Assembly: GCA_003482695.1 (NCBI GenBank)
Contig: DMYC01000324.1
Span: 1-5,403 of the forward strand
DNA length: 5,403 nt
Origin: Clostridiales bacterium UBA8960
Lineage (GTDB): Bacteria; Bacillota; Clostridia; Peptostreptococcales; Acidaminobacteraceae
Direction of reading: 5' to 3'
The translations under genes and the position numbers were made by a program. The notes below the pieces were generated by a model, which was not told the DNA's origin, did not search any database, and worked only from the letters and a program-made list of their open reading frames with translations. The number at the start of each line of letters is the position of its first letter. Position 1 is the stretch's first letter. Positions 1-5,403 of the stretch are shown in pieces.

Positions 1-2626
1 TTAGGAGATATGCGCCATTCATACGATTGACACCAAAAGTCTTATTGTTCGTCGGCATAACCACCGCAACATCTACACCTTTATCCGTCAAAGCTTTAAG
101 TTGACCCACGAATAGTTCGAGTTCTAAAGCGTCATTCCAAAGATAGACATCGCTGAGCATGAAAACAACAGGTTTGGTAGAGCTGTAATTCTTGGTAAAC
201 TGAATCAAGTTGATCCACTGCGTGTGATCATTTGTTCGAATGGACCCTTTATTGTTGTTCAGTCTTACCAAAGTCAAGTCATTTCTGTTTGAAACACTAT
301 ATTGCCCAGCATTTCTGAACCAGTTAAACTTGTTGTTTTTCATGAATGCATCTACTGTTTGCGTCAGTTTATCGTAATAGATGTAGCTTGACAGTTGACT
401 AGTCTTGCCGACCAAACCCGTTGGCAGCTTATAGTCTACAAATCGCTTCACTCTATTTACTTCTGCTGGTAATGTTACCGTAATTTTTTGTCCTGTAACA
501 GCCTCTATTTGATCGACCAGTATATAACCGCTGTTTTGTCTAGTGGCATCCGTTTCAACCAAATAAACGCGTTCAAGTTCAAAAGGGGCCGCCATTTCAA
601 GCGGAAGATCGGCTGTAATATACTTCCAACCCGTCCAGTCGACATGTCTTGCGATCGTGAGATTGGTCGAATTGCACTTAGCATCATTTATTTTTGCCCT
701 TAACCAATGGTCTTTACCTTCATCTCCAAAAACCCACATACCAATGGCTTGTGTGTCCACGGGTAAAATCACTGGGTTGTTGAACACCATATAGGCCGCA
801 CGCGTTTCGGTTGACTTCGAAAAATCATAAGTAAGCATACCTGATGATTTCCCAACTTTTGCATTGGTGCTTACTTCTACATAAGAACCCGTTGCAGAAG
901 CTGGATAACTTTCAAATTTAGCTGTTGGCGATTCGAAGTCATAATAGACTTGCTTGTCAATTCCCACGCCAACAGGAATGTGTGTTTTTAGGCCATCGAA
1001 TTCAATCGTGATGTAGCCTTGACCAGACTTATCTCCAGCTGTAAATACGCCATTATCGTAGTTGAAAACGCCGAGTGATGGCGGCACAACCGCTTTTACT
1101 GCTTTTGATGAAATCGGTATGATTTGACCTTCTTCAGTCTGTACAGATATTGCGATCGTTTTTTCCTGTTTTTCATCAAGTTTTATAACGGTTGGCGATG
1201 CGATTAATCTAACGCCACTGTTTTTAACTTCAATACTTTGTGTTGCCGTCAATCCATTATAGGATGCAGTAATGACACCATTTCCCACTACACCTGGTAT
1301 AAAGCGGCCATTCTCGAAAATGCCGTTGACACCCGTCACAGACCAAGCAACCTCACCTGCGGGGATTGAAACCGGATTGTAATTTGTATCACTGCCTTCT
1401 AAAACGATTTTCATATCCGCGCCCACAAGCATACGGTCACTGTCGAGTTTTATTTTTATGCTTCTCAACTCTGGTGTTTCGGTGAGTTTCTTTTCTATCG
1501 CGAGTGCTGTATACATCCTTCTTTCAGCTTGGTCTGAAGGATAGTTCAACGTTCTGATTTGAGTCGTCCATGGGGATTTGGCCACCATTTGTGTGGACCC
1601 GCCACCATCAAGATTAATGCCCTCATATGCGCCTAGGCCAATCAATAAATTTGCAAGTTCCGTCTGAGTGACACCACGAAATGAAGTTGTTCGCCCATCA
1701 ATCGTGACTAGAATAAGTTCTTTTCTGTCCTTGGAAATACCTAGCCCAGTTCTTGGATGTCTCCCTGTAATGTTTTGTGAAAAAGTCGAGACGATCTTCC
1801 CTTCTTTGATAAGTTGTGCCCCGCCACCTATGCTAAGATCCATATACTTGAAATTCACATCATAGTTGATCGAAAGCGTATCGCCTACTTTAAAATTCTT
1901 ACTCACTTCGGCGATATCCGTGCCAACAGAAGCAAGAACATAACCATTTTCCGGCATATTGAACGGTTCACCATTTCTTCTCACTTCCTTTATGACATTA
2001 TCGATGACAAGCATTTCTAAAATGTCGGCACCTAATGTTTTGCCGTAAGATTTCGCCGCAAAAACTTTATCATAGTAAATGGTCCTACTAAATGATAAAT
2101 ACGGTTTATTGATATACGTGATGGACTTTGTATGCGTTCCATTTGTAAATGTATTATTTGGTGAATTGATATAAGCGATAAAAGGTAGACCATTGAGCCC
2201 CATATTAAACGAAGCGAACTCATCATAACCGACACTTGTGCTCAATAGTTGATTGTTTCTAACGAGGTTACCCATCGTCGAATTGCTGTTCGTGTCAAAA
2301 AAATCACTGTTGATCGCCGCGACGATTTTATTTTCTTCATTGTTCTTTTTAACGAGGTTCGTAAGTGTATCTCTTTTTGATAACACGGTATCCATCAAAA
2401 CCGTCATTTCTACATTCTTTCTCAGATCCACACGCATTACATTCATGTTGATCCAGCCTTCATTTGTGAAAATTCTGATGTTTTGATGTGTTACCCCATC
2501 CGCATAATGTTCCACCGCCGATGATGTCTCTAAAATTTTTGTGTAAGCAAATGATGCCGATGTTTGAACGGCAAGTGTCAACATTAGTGTACCAAATGCC
2601 AAACCTTTGATGAGTCTTCTAATCAT
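1..2626 (-). CDS. Secreted multidomain phosphodiester glycosidase (NAGPA family), 3' end outside window
   Basis: Open from ATG at 2626 to the left edge (875 codons, no stop). The start follows GGGAGGG (2640-2634) by 7 nt. Residues 1-27 are a signal peptide (RR/K, hydrophobic core, likely cut after SFA at 27), so the protein is exported. Residues about 100-380 match the NAGPA/DUF2233 family, which hydrolyses sugar-1-phosphodiester bonds: AAINSDFFD (N106, D108), GGG at 267-269, RHPRTGLG (R289, H290, R292), DGR at 310-312 and NLDGGGST (338-345). All key family motifs are present, so activity is likely; the substrate is unknown, with a cell-wall or capsule phosphodiester polymer the inference. 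Residues about 387-470 and 471-556 look like bacterial Ig-like modules ending in GxxTATQSIEV and THIPVGV strands. Residues 561-712 look like a galactose-binding-like sandwich (YYDFESP start, WTGWKYI, ILVDQI end). Residues about 716-875 resemble a calcineurin-like phosphoesterase tail lacking metal ligands. By family comparison perhaps 40 or more residues are missing. No anchor motif is visible. It is divergent from the two-component operon. Confidence 0.88.
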   Translation of the reverse strand, partial: MIRRLIKGLAFGTLMLTLAVQTSASFAYTKILETSSAVEHYADGVTHQNIRIFTNEGWINMNVMRVDLRKNVEMTVLMDTVLSKRDTLTNLVKKNNEENKIVAAINSDFFDTNSNSTMGNLVRNNQLLSTSVGYDEFASFNMGLNGLPFIAYINSPNNTFTNGTHTKSITYINKPYLSFSRTIYYDKVFAAKSYGKTLGADILEMLVIDNVIKEVRRNGEPFNMPENGYVLASVGTDIAEVSKNFKVGDTLSINYDVNFKYMDLSIGGGAQLIKEGKIVSTFSQNITGRHPRTGLGISKDRKELILVTIDGRTTSFRGVTQTELANLLIGLGAYEGINLDGGGSTQMVAKSPWTTQIRTLNYPSDQAERRMYTALAIEKKLTETPELRSIKIKLDSDRMLVGADMKIVLEGSDTNYNPVSIPAGEVAWSVTGVNGIFENGRFIPGVVGNGVITASYNGLTATQSIEVKNSGVRLIASPTVIKLDEKQEKTIAISVQTEEGQIIPISSKAVKAVVPPSLGVFNYDNGVFTAGDKSGQGYITIEFDGLKTHIPVGVGIDKQVYYDFESPTAKFESYPASATGSYVEVSTNAKVGKSSGMLTYDFSKSTETRAAYMVFNNPVILPVDTQAIGMWVFGDEGKDHWLRAKINDAKCNSTNLTIARHVDWTGWKYITADLPLEMAAPFELERVYLVETDATRQNSGYILVDQIEAVTGQKITVTLPAEVNRVKRFVDYKLPTGLVGKTSQLSSYIYYDKLTQTVDAFMKNNKFNWFRNAGQYSVSNRNDLTLVRLNNNKGSIRTNDHTQWINLIQFTKNYSSTKPVVFMLSDVYLWNDALELELFVGQLKALTDKGVDVAVVMPTNNKTFGVNRMNGAYLL

Positions 2627-2633
2627 ACGCTGT

Positions 2634-2675
2634 CCCTCCCGATGCACAAAATACAGTTGTCTTCGACTTATTATA
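2634..2675 (-). promoter_or_regulatory. Candidate promoter (-10 only) and RBS of the phosphodiester glycosidase gene
   Basis: On the minus strand a perfect TATAAT lies at 2675-2670. Transcription would start near 2663, giving a leader of about 37 nt with the GGGAGGG ribosome binding site at 2640-2634. At 16-18 bp spacing the -35 position reads CAGACT, ACAGAC or CACAGA, none close to TTGACA; TTCACA exists at 2701-2696 but 20 bp away, which is too far. The promoter may be weak or need an activator. The -10 and the ribosome binding site are seen directly; promoter activity is inferred. Confidence 0.5.
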
Positions 2676-2695
2676 CACGATTCATGTAACAAGTC

Positions 2696-2771
2696 TGTGA
2701 AGATTGAATTAAAATCAAATGACAATTGTGAAGCGCTTGACGGTGTTTCTTAATAAAAACGTTATTTCACA
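2696..2771. repeat. Three TGTGAA elements in the divergent intergenic region, possible regulator sites
   Basis: TGTGAAG occurs in direct orientation at 2696-2702 and 2727-2733, start to start 31 bp or about three helical turns. TTTCACA, the reverse complement of TGTGAAA, lies at 2765-2771 and overlaps the -35 of the kinase promoter. The first two copies would sit at about -35 and -66 relative to the predicted start of the glycosidase transcript. OmpR/PhoB-type regulators often bind repeated hexamers upstream of weak -35 boxes, so these could be sites for the adjacent response regulator. A seven-base repeat in about 130 bp can also arise by chance, so confidence is low. Confidence 0.25.
2722..2738. 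promoter_or_regulatory. Two adjacent 8-bp palindromes, possible operator
   Basis: ACAATTGT (2722-2729) and AAGCGCTT (2731-2738) are each perfect palindromes, separated by one base and placed near the middle of the divergent intergenic region. AAGCGCTT has the CG-centred core typical of LacI/GalR and CcpA operators, but the flanking bases do not fit the cre consensus. The second palindrome also overlaps the TGTGAAG copy at 2727-2733. The symmetry is seen directly; binding by any factor is speculative. Confidence 0.22.
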
Positions 2772-2795
2772 TTTGTTCGCATTTTGAGATATAAT
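2766..2795 (+). promoter_or_regulatory. Promoter of the histidine kinase / response regulator operon
   Basis: TTCACA (2766-2771, five of six matches to TTGACA) is followed after 18 bp by a perfect TATAAT (2790-2795). Transcription would start near 2802, leaving a leader of about 27 nt before the ATG at 2829. This placement rules out translation starting at the upstream TTG at 2784, because that codon lies between the -35 and -10 boxes. Confidence 0.65.
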
Positions 2796-2818
2796 AATAG
2801 TGTCACACTTAACGATTT

Positions 2819-2824
2819 GAGGAG
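2819..2824 (+). promoter_or_regulatory. Ribosome binding site that fixes the kinase start
   Basis: GAGGAG lies four bases before the ATG at 2829 and is complementary to the 16S rRNA tail. It selects this ATG over the in-frame TTG at 2784, which has no comparable site upstream and would add 15 polar residues in front of the first membrane segment. Confidence 0.7.
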
Positions 2825-2828
2825 CCTT

Positions 2829-4265
2829 ATGAGAATAAAAACGAAATTTATCATTTCTCTTGTTTTGTTGGTACTTTTGCCTGCAATATTCACTTTGTTC
2901 ATCACAAACAACTTTCTAAGTGAAAACTTTGACTTTGTTCACTTTTTTGATACTTATTACGATATCTTCGACAATTTTTCAAATGTTTCCGATGAGTTTG
3001 AAGCCTATGTCAACCCCCATACTGAAAACCCTGAGTTTTTCCTAAGTGATCAATTTAAAACGGAAGTCATCGATCAGTTCAGCTCCACATTCTTAATCGT
3101 TGAGGTCAGTGAAAACAACCGGATCCATTTTACGACTTTTGTCGATGAGATTGAAAACTTGAACTTCTTGGAGCGTTATCTGTTTAGGTCACTTGAGCAA
3201 AGTCAACCCAATATCCAGTATTCGTTGAAGCATCATCACTATGTTCTATCCGATACAAGGACGATTGATGTCCGGGTAAAAATAGACAGTACACGATTGG
3301 AAGTTGCCTACCAGGTCTTTGAAAAAGTCTTTTTTATCTTGTATGGTACACTGAACTTGATTTTATTGGCCGTTTTGCTCTCGTGGATATCCAATCCAAT
3401 TAAGCGGTCCATAAAAAAATTGACGTTCACCACAAATGAAATTAAACGTGGTAATCTGACAGCAAAGCTTGAGTATGATGAAGAAGACGACTTTCAGGAG
3501 CTGGCAGAGAGTATAGAAAGCATGAGGTCTTCGCTGGAGGCGTCTGTACAAAAACAACAGGTTTTGGAACTGGAGAAAAAAGAACTTATCGCAAATATCT
3601 CGCATGATCTGAGGACGCCTATCACCTCGATTCGCGGCTATGTTCAAGGACTGAAAGACGGTGTCGCTCGAACAAACGAAACCCGTAAAGAGTATTTGGA
3701 AACCATCGAATCCAAGACCTACATGATTGAAAGTCTCTTAAACGACTTGTTCGAGATTACCCGTTATGACACAAACACGATTAAACTCAATATGCAGATC
3801 GTAAATCTTAGAGATTTTCTCACGGATTGTGTCGATGAACTTGAAAGCGATGTGAAAAAAATCGGTGGCAAATTATCGCTCCATTACATCATCAAGGAAA
3901 CACACATAAAAGTTGACCCTGAAAAACTGATGCGCGTTTTCATCAATGCCATCGAGAACTCCATCAAGTACAGAAGCACAAGTCCACTTGAAATCGTCAT
4001 TTTAGCCAATCAGGATGACGATGGTGTTTTCATCAACATATCCGATAACGGTATTGGTGTAAGCGAAAGTGAACTTCCTCGAATATTTGAGCGATTTTAT
4101 CGCTCCGACAAATCAAGAAACCTTGATATCAAAGGCAGCGGCATTGGTTTGAGCATTTGTCGAGAAATCATCTCCAGTCATGGTGGTAAGATTTGGGCGA
4201 CTGGCAACGACTCACATGGCCTGACCATTTCGATTAGACTAAAGGCTTACAACGAATCAAATTAG
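2829..4265 (+). CDS. Membrane sensor histidine kinase of a two-component system
   Basis: This 478-residue protein has the classic HisKA sensor kinase layout. It senses a signal outside the membrane, autophosphorylates on a histidine and passes the phosphate to the regulator encoded next to it. Visible parts are TM1 at about 7-26, an extracytoplasmic sensor of about 140 residues (28-166), TM2 at 167-187, a HAMP linker at about 188-240 (starting at P190), the H-box ISHDLRTPITS with phospho-acceptor H259, N-box INAIENSIKY with N377, G1 box DNGIGV at 406-411, F-box IFERFYRSD at 419-427 and G2 box GSGIGLS at 436-442. All catalytic boxes are intact. The sensor part has no cysteine, is rich in Phe and Asp near its start, and carries an HHHY cluster at 135-138; I do not recognise its ligand. 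The regulator starts 12 nt after its stop, so both are probably on one mRNA. The kinase-first order is less common than regulator-first. The specific system (Vic, Pho, Res and so on) cannot be assigned. Confidence 0.93.
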   Translation: MRIKTKFIISLVLLVLLPAIFTLFITNNFLSENFDFVHFFDTYYDIFDNFSNVSDEFEAYVNPHTENPEFFLSDQFKTEVIDQFSSTFLIVEVSENNRIHFTTFVDEIENLNFLERYLFRSLEQSQPNIQYSLKHHHYVLSDTRTIDVRVKIDSTRLEVAYQVFEKVFFILYGTLNLILLAVLLSWISNPIKRSIKKLTFTTNEIKRGNLTAKLEYDEEDDFQELAESIESMRSSLEASVQKQQVLELEKKELIANISHDLRTPITSIRGYVQGLKDGVARTNETRKEYLETIESKTYMIESLLNDLFEITRYDTNTIKLNMQIVNLRDFLTDCVDELESDVKKIGGKLSLHYIIKETHIKVDPEKLMRVFINAIENSIKYRSTSPLEIVILANQDDDGVFINISDNGIGVSESELPRIFERFYRSDKSRNLDIKGSGIGLSICREIISSHGGKIWATGNDSHGLTISIRLKAYNESN

Positions 4266-4277
4266 AAAGAGGTTATA

Positions 4278-4970
4278 ATGGAAAAAATATTAATCATAGA
4301 GGATGATAAAAGCATTGCGAGGTCACAAAAGGATTATCTAGAAATCAACGGATATGAAGTTGTCGTAGAAAATACGGGTGACATCGCAAAGATCATTCCT
4401 TTGTTAGATAGAACCAGCCTTGTTATTTTGGATTTAATGTTGCCGAGCGGCGATGGCATAGAGATATGTAAAAGGATTCAGTCGTTGAAAGATATTCCGA
4501 TTATCATTGTATCCGCTAAAAATCAGGATATGGACATCGTTCTAGGTCTAGGTGTCGGTGCTGATGACTACATGACAAAGCCGTTTAGCACGAATGAACT
4601 CATCGCACGCGTCAAAGCACAACTCAGACGCTATGCGAAGATGAAAAACGCCCCCAATACATCGTTTGATGATTCGAATATCGTCATCAGGGACTTCGTA
4701 ATCAACGAAATGACAAAAACGTTTACCATCCGTGGTGATGTTCTCGAGTTAACCCCAAAGGAGTTTGAAATCATCTTGCTGCTCGCCAAAAATAGAGGTC
4801 GCGTTTTCTCAAAAGAAGAGATTTATGAACGCGTTTGGAAATTTGATTCACTTGGTGATGCCTTCACTGTAACGGTTCATGTCAAACGCATACGAGAGAA
4901 AATTGAAGGCCTTTCTCCTAACACACCCATCATCGAAACGGTCTGGGGCGTCGGGTACAAGATTATTTAG
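4278..4970 (+). CDS. OmpR/PhoB-family response regulator
   Basis: A 230-residue DNA-binding response regulator of normal length for the family, and the likely partner of the kinase just upstream. The receiver domain (about 2-118) shows the acidic pair E8 D9, phospho-acceptor D52 in LVILDLMLPSGDG, switch residue S79 in IIIVSAK, and K101-P102 in YMTKPFS, so it should be phosphorylatable. A linker leads to the winged-helix domain (about 135-230): LTPKEFEILL-like helix, then the recognition helix around 194-209 (FTVTVHVKRIREKI), then the C-terminal wing hairpin with WGVGYKI (223-229). The start is supported by AAAGAGG (4266-4272) five bases before the ATG, in a 12-nt gap after the kinase stop. 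It probably activates or represses by binding direct repeats; candidate targets are its own operon promoter and the divergent surface-enzyme gene, which is inference from position only. No terminator hairpin is visible after the stop. Confidence 0.94.
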   Translation: MEKILIIEDDKSIARSQKDYLEINGYEVVVENTGDIAKIIPLLDRTSLVILDLMLPSGDGIEICKRIQSLKDIPIIIVSAKNQDMDIVLGLGVGADDYMTKPFSTNELIARVKAQLRRYAKMKNAPNTSFDDSNIVIRDFVINEMTKTFTIRGDVLELTPKEFEIILLLAKNRGRVFSKEEIYERVWKFDSLGDAFTVTVHVKRIREKIEGLSPNTPIIETVWGVGYKII

Positions 4971-4975
4971 GATTC

Positions 4976-5004
4976 TTGACAGTTGCAATTAAATTGTGTA
5001 CAAT
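4976..5004 (+). promoter_or_regulatory. Consensus sigma-A-type promoter of ohrR
   Basis: Perfect TTGACA (4976-4981), 17-bp spacer and TACAAT (4999-5004). The -35 begins five bases after the response regulator stop codon, so ohrR has its own promoter rather than relying on the operon. The start of transcription would be near 5011, with a leader of about 27 nt and a ribosome binding site AAAGGA (5026-5031) six bases before the ATG. Such a near-ideal promoter usually needs tight repression, which fits the operator that overlaps it. Confidence 0.82.
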
Positions 5005-5013
5005 TTAATTAAA
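4984..5013. promoter_or_regulatory. OhrR operator: tandem boxes forming an 11-bp-arm inverted repeat
   Basis: AATTAAATTGT (4987-4997) and ACAATTTAATT (5000-5010) are exact reverse complements separated by two bases. The same stretch can be read as two abutting 15-bp boxes, 4984-4998 and 4999-5013, each matching 13 of 15 positions of the Bacillus OhrR operator as I recall it (TACAATT, A or T, AATTGTA). It covers the promoter spacer, the -10 box and the likely transcription start, so a bound dimer would block RNA polymerase. The symmetry is directly visible; assignment to OhrR rests on the recalled consensus and on the adjacent gene. Confidence 0.75.
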
Positions 5014-5037
5014 ACCACTATTCTGAAAGGATTCGAA

Positions 5038-5403
5038 ATGGACTACGATGCCTTAAAACTCAAAAATCAACTTTGTTTTCCTCTTTATGCTGTTTCAAAG
5101 GAGGTTACACGCCTTTATAAACCGTTTCTCGATCCCTTAAACCTCACTTACACACAGTATATTACGATGATGGTTCTATGGGAAAACGACAACATCAACG
5201 TGAAGACGCTTGGTGAGAAACTGTATCTTGATTCCGGTACACTTACCCCTTTGCTTAAGAAACTTGAAACTCAAGGTTTAGTTGAGCGCATAAGAAACAA
5301 GGATAACGAAAGAAGTGTTAATATTACTTTAACGGAGCGCGGTTTGGCATTACGGGAAAGTGCATTAAACGTTCCGAAGCAAATCATGGGTTGCCTTAAG
5401 GTT
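5038..5403 (+). CDS. ohrR: OhrR-type MarR-family organic peroxide sensor/repressor, 3' end outside window
   Basis: The first 122 codons of a protein usually about 145-150 residues long. OhrR is a dimeric winged-helix repressor that lets go of DNA when a reactive cysteine is oxidised by organic hydroperoxides, which derepresses the peroxidase gene ohrA. The N-terminal signature LKNQLCFPLYA holds the sensing cysteine C13 (C15 in B. subtilis OhrR). Y27 and Y38 match the two tyrosines that hydrogen-bond it (Y29 and Y40 in B. subtilis). The DNA-binding part includes LTYTQYITMMVLWE, LGEKLYLDSGTLTPLLKKLETQGLV and a wing with RNKDNERSVNITLTERG. A second cysteine, C119, appears near the right edge, which raises the possibility of the two-cysteine subtype. 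The start is fixed by AAAGGA six bases upstream and by conserved N-terminal alignment. It has its own promoter and overlapping operator, so autorepression is likely. ohrA is not in the window. Confidence 0.9.
   Translation, partial: MDYDALKLKNQLCFPLYAVSKEVTRLYKPFLDPLNLTYTQYITMMVLWENDNINVKTLGEKLYLDSGTLTPLLKKLETQGLVERIRNKDNERSVNITLTERGLALRESALNVPKQIMGCLKV

Noticed and set aside
488..2486. Several open frames of 60-77 codons inside the glycosidase gene, most of them on the plus strand
   Set aside because: They overlap one continuous minus-strand frame with clear family motifs, have no convincing ribosome binding sites, and their translations show no recognisable domains. They are shadows of the real gene.
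2728..2741. CcpA cre site centred on AAGCGCTT
   Set aside because: Only the eight-base core fits; the three bases on each side (GTG and GAC) do not match the TGA and TCA expected of a cre site. Kept only as an unnamed palindrome.
2784..2828. In-frame TTG at 2784 as the kinase start, adding 15 residues
   Set aside because: The TTG lies between the -35 and -10 boxes, so it would be outside the transcript, and it has no ribosome binding site. ATG 2829 has GAGGAG upstream and directly precedes the first membrane segment.
2627..2828. Riboswitch, small RNA or attenuator in the divergent leader regions
   Set aside because: The predicted leaders are only about 27 and 37 nt long and no stable stem or known aptamer pattern is visible.
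3363..3647. 94-codon minus-strand frame inside the kinase gene
   Set aside because: It lies opposite the HAMP and H-box coding region, whose motifs are intact on the plus strand; the reverse translation shows no domain.
4971..5037. Rho-independent terminator after the response regulator
   Set aside because: The only strong inverted repeat here is AT-rich with a two-base loop, overlaps a consensus promoter and lacks a following run of T. It fits an operator much better than a terminator.

Overview
The window looks like a chromosomal stretch from a low-to-moderate GC Gram-positive bacterium (Bacillota, perhaps a clostridial relative). The grounds are roughly 40 % G+C by eye, strong GGAGG-type ribosome binding sites, sigma-A-like promoters, UGG for Trp (so no mollicute recoding), a secreted multidomain phosphodiester glycosidase of a type common in Bacillota, and an OhrR regulator close to the Bacillus form. 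I cannot name a genus.

Layout: positions 1-2626 (minus strand) hold one long uninterrupted gene for a secreted surface enzyme. It runs off the left edge, with 875 codons visible. Its parts are a signal peptide, an NAGPA-type phosphodiester glycosidase domain, two Ig-like modules, a beta-sandwich carbohydrate-binding-like module, and a C-terminal part that resembles a calcineurin-like phosphoesterase without its metal ligands. Positions 2627-2828 are a divergent intergenic region with a promoter on each strand, repeated TGTGAA hexamers and two adjacent 8-bp palindromes. Positions 2829-4970 (plus strand) hold a two-gene operon in the order histidine kinase, then OmpR/PhoB-type response regulator. 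Positions 4971-5037 carry a consensus promoter with an inverted-repeat operator. From 5038 a MarR-family OhrR-type peroxide sensor begins and runs off the right edge.

How they may work together: the kinase and regulator form a complete phosphorelay pair, and their divergent promoter faces that of the surface glycosidase. A reasonable inference is that the pair controls this envelope enzyme and itself. The ohrR gene has its own promoter and operator and is probably an independent, autoregulated unit for organic hydroperoxide stress; its usual partner ohrA would lie beyond the right edge. Nothing here is a mobile element, CRISPR array, RNA gene or clearly new system. The most unusual points are the apparently inactive phosphoesterase-like tail, the regulatory layout of the divergent region, and the tandem OhrR operator.
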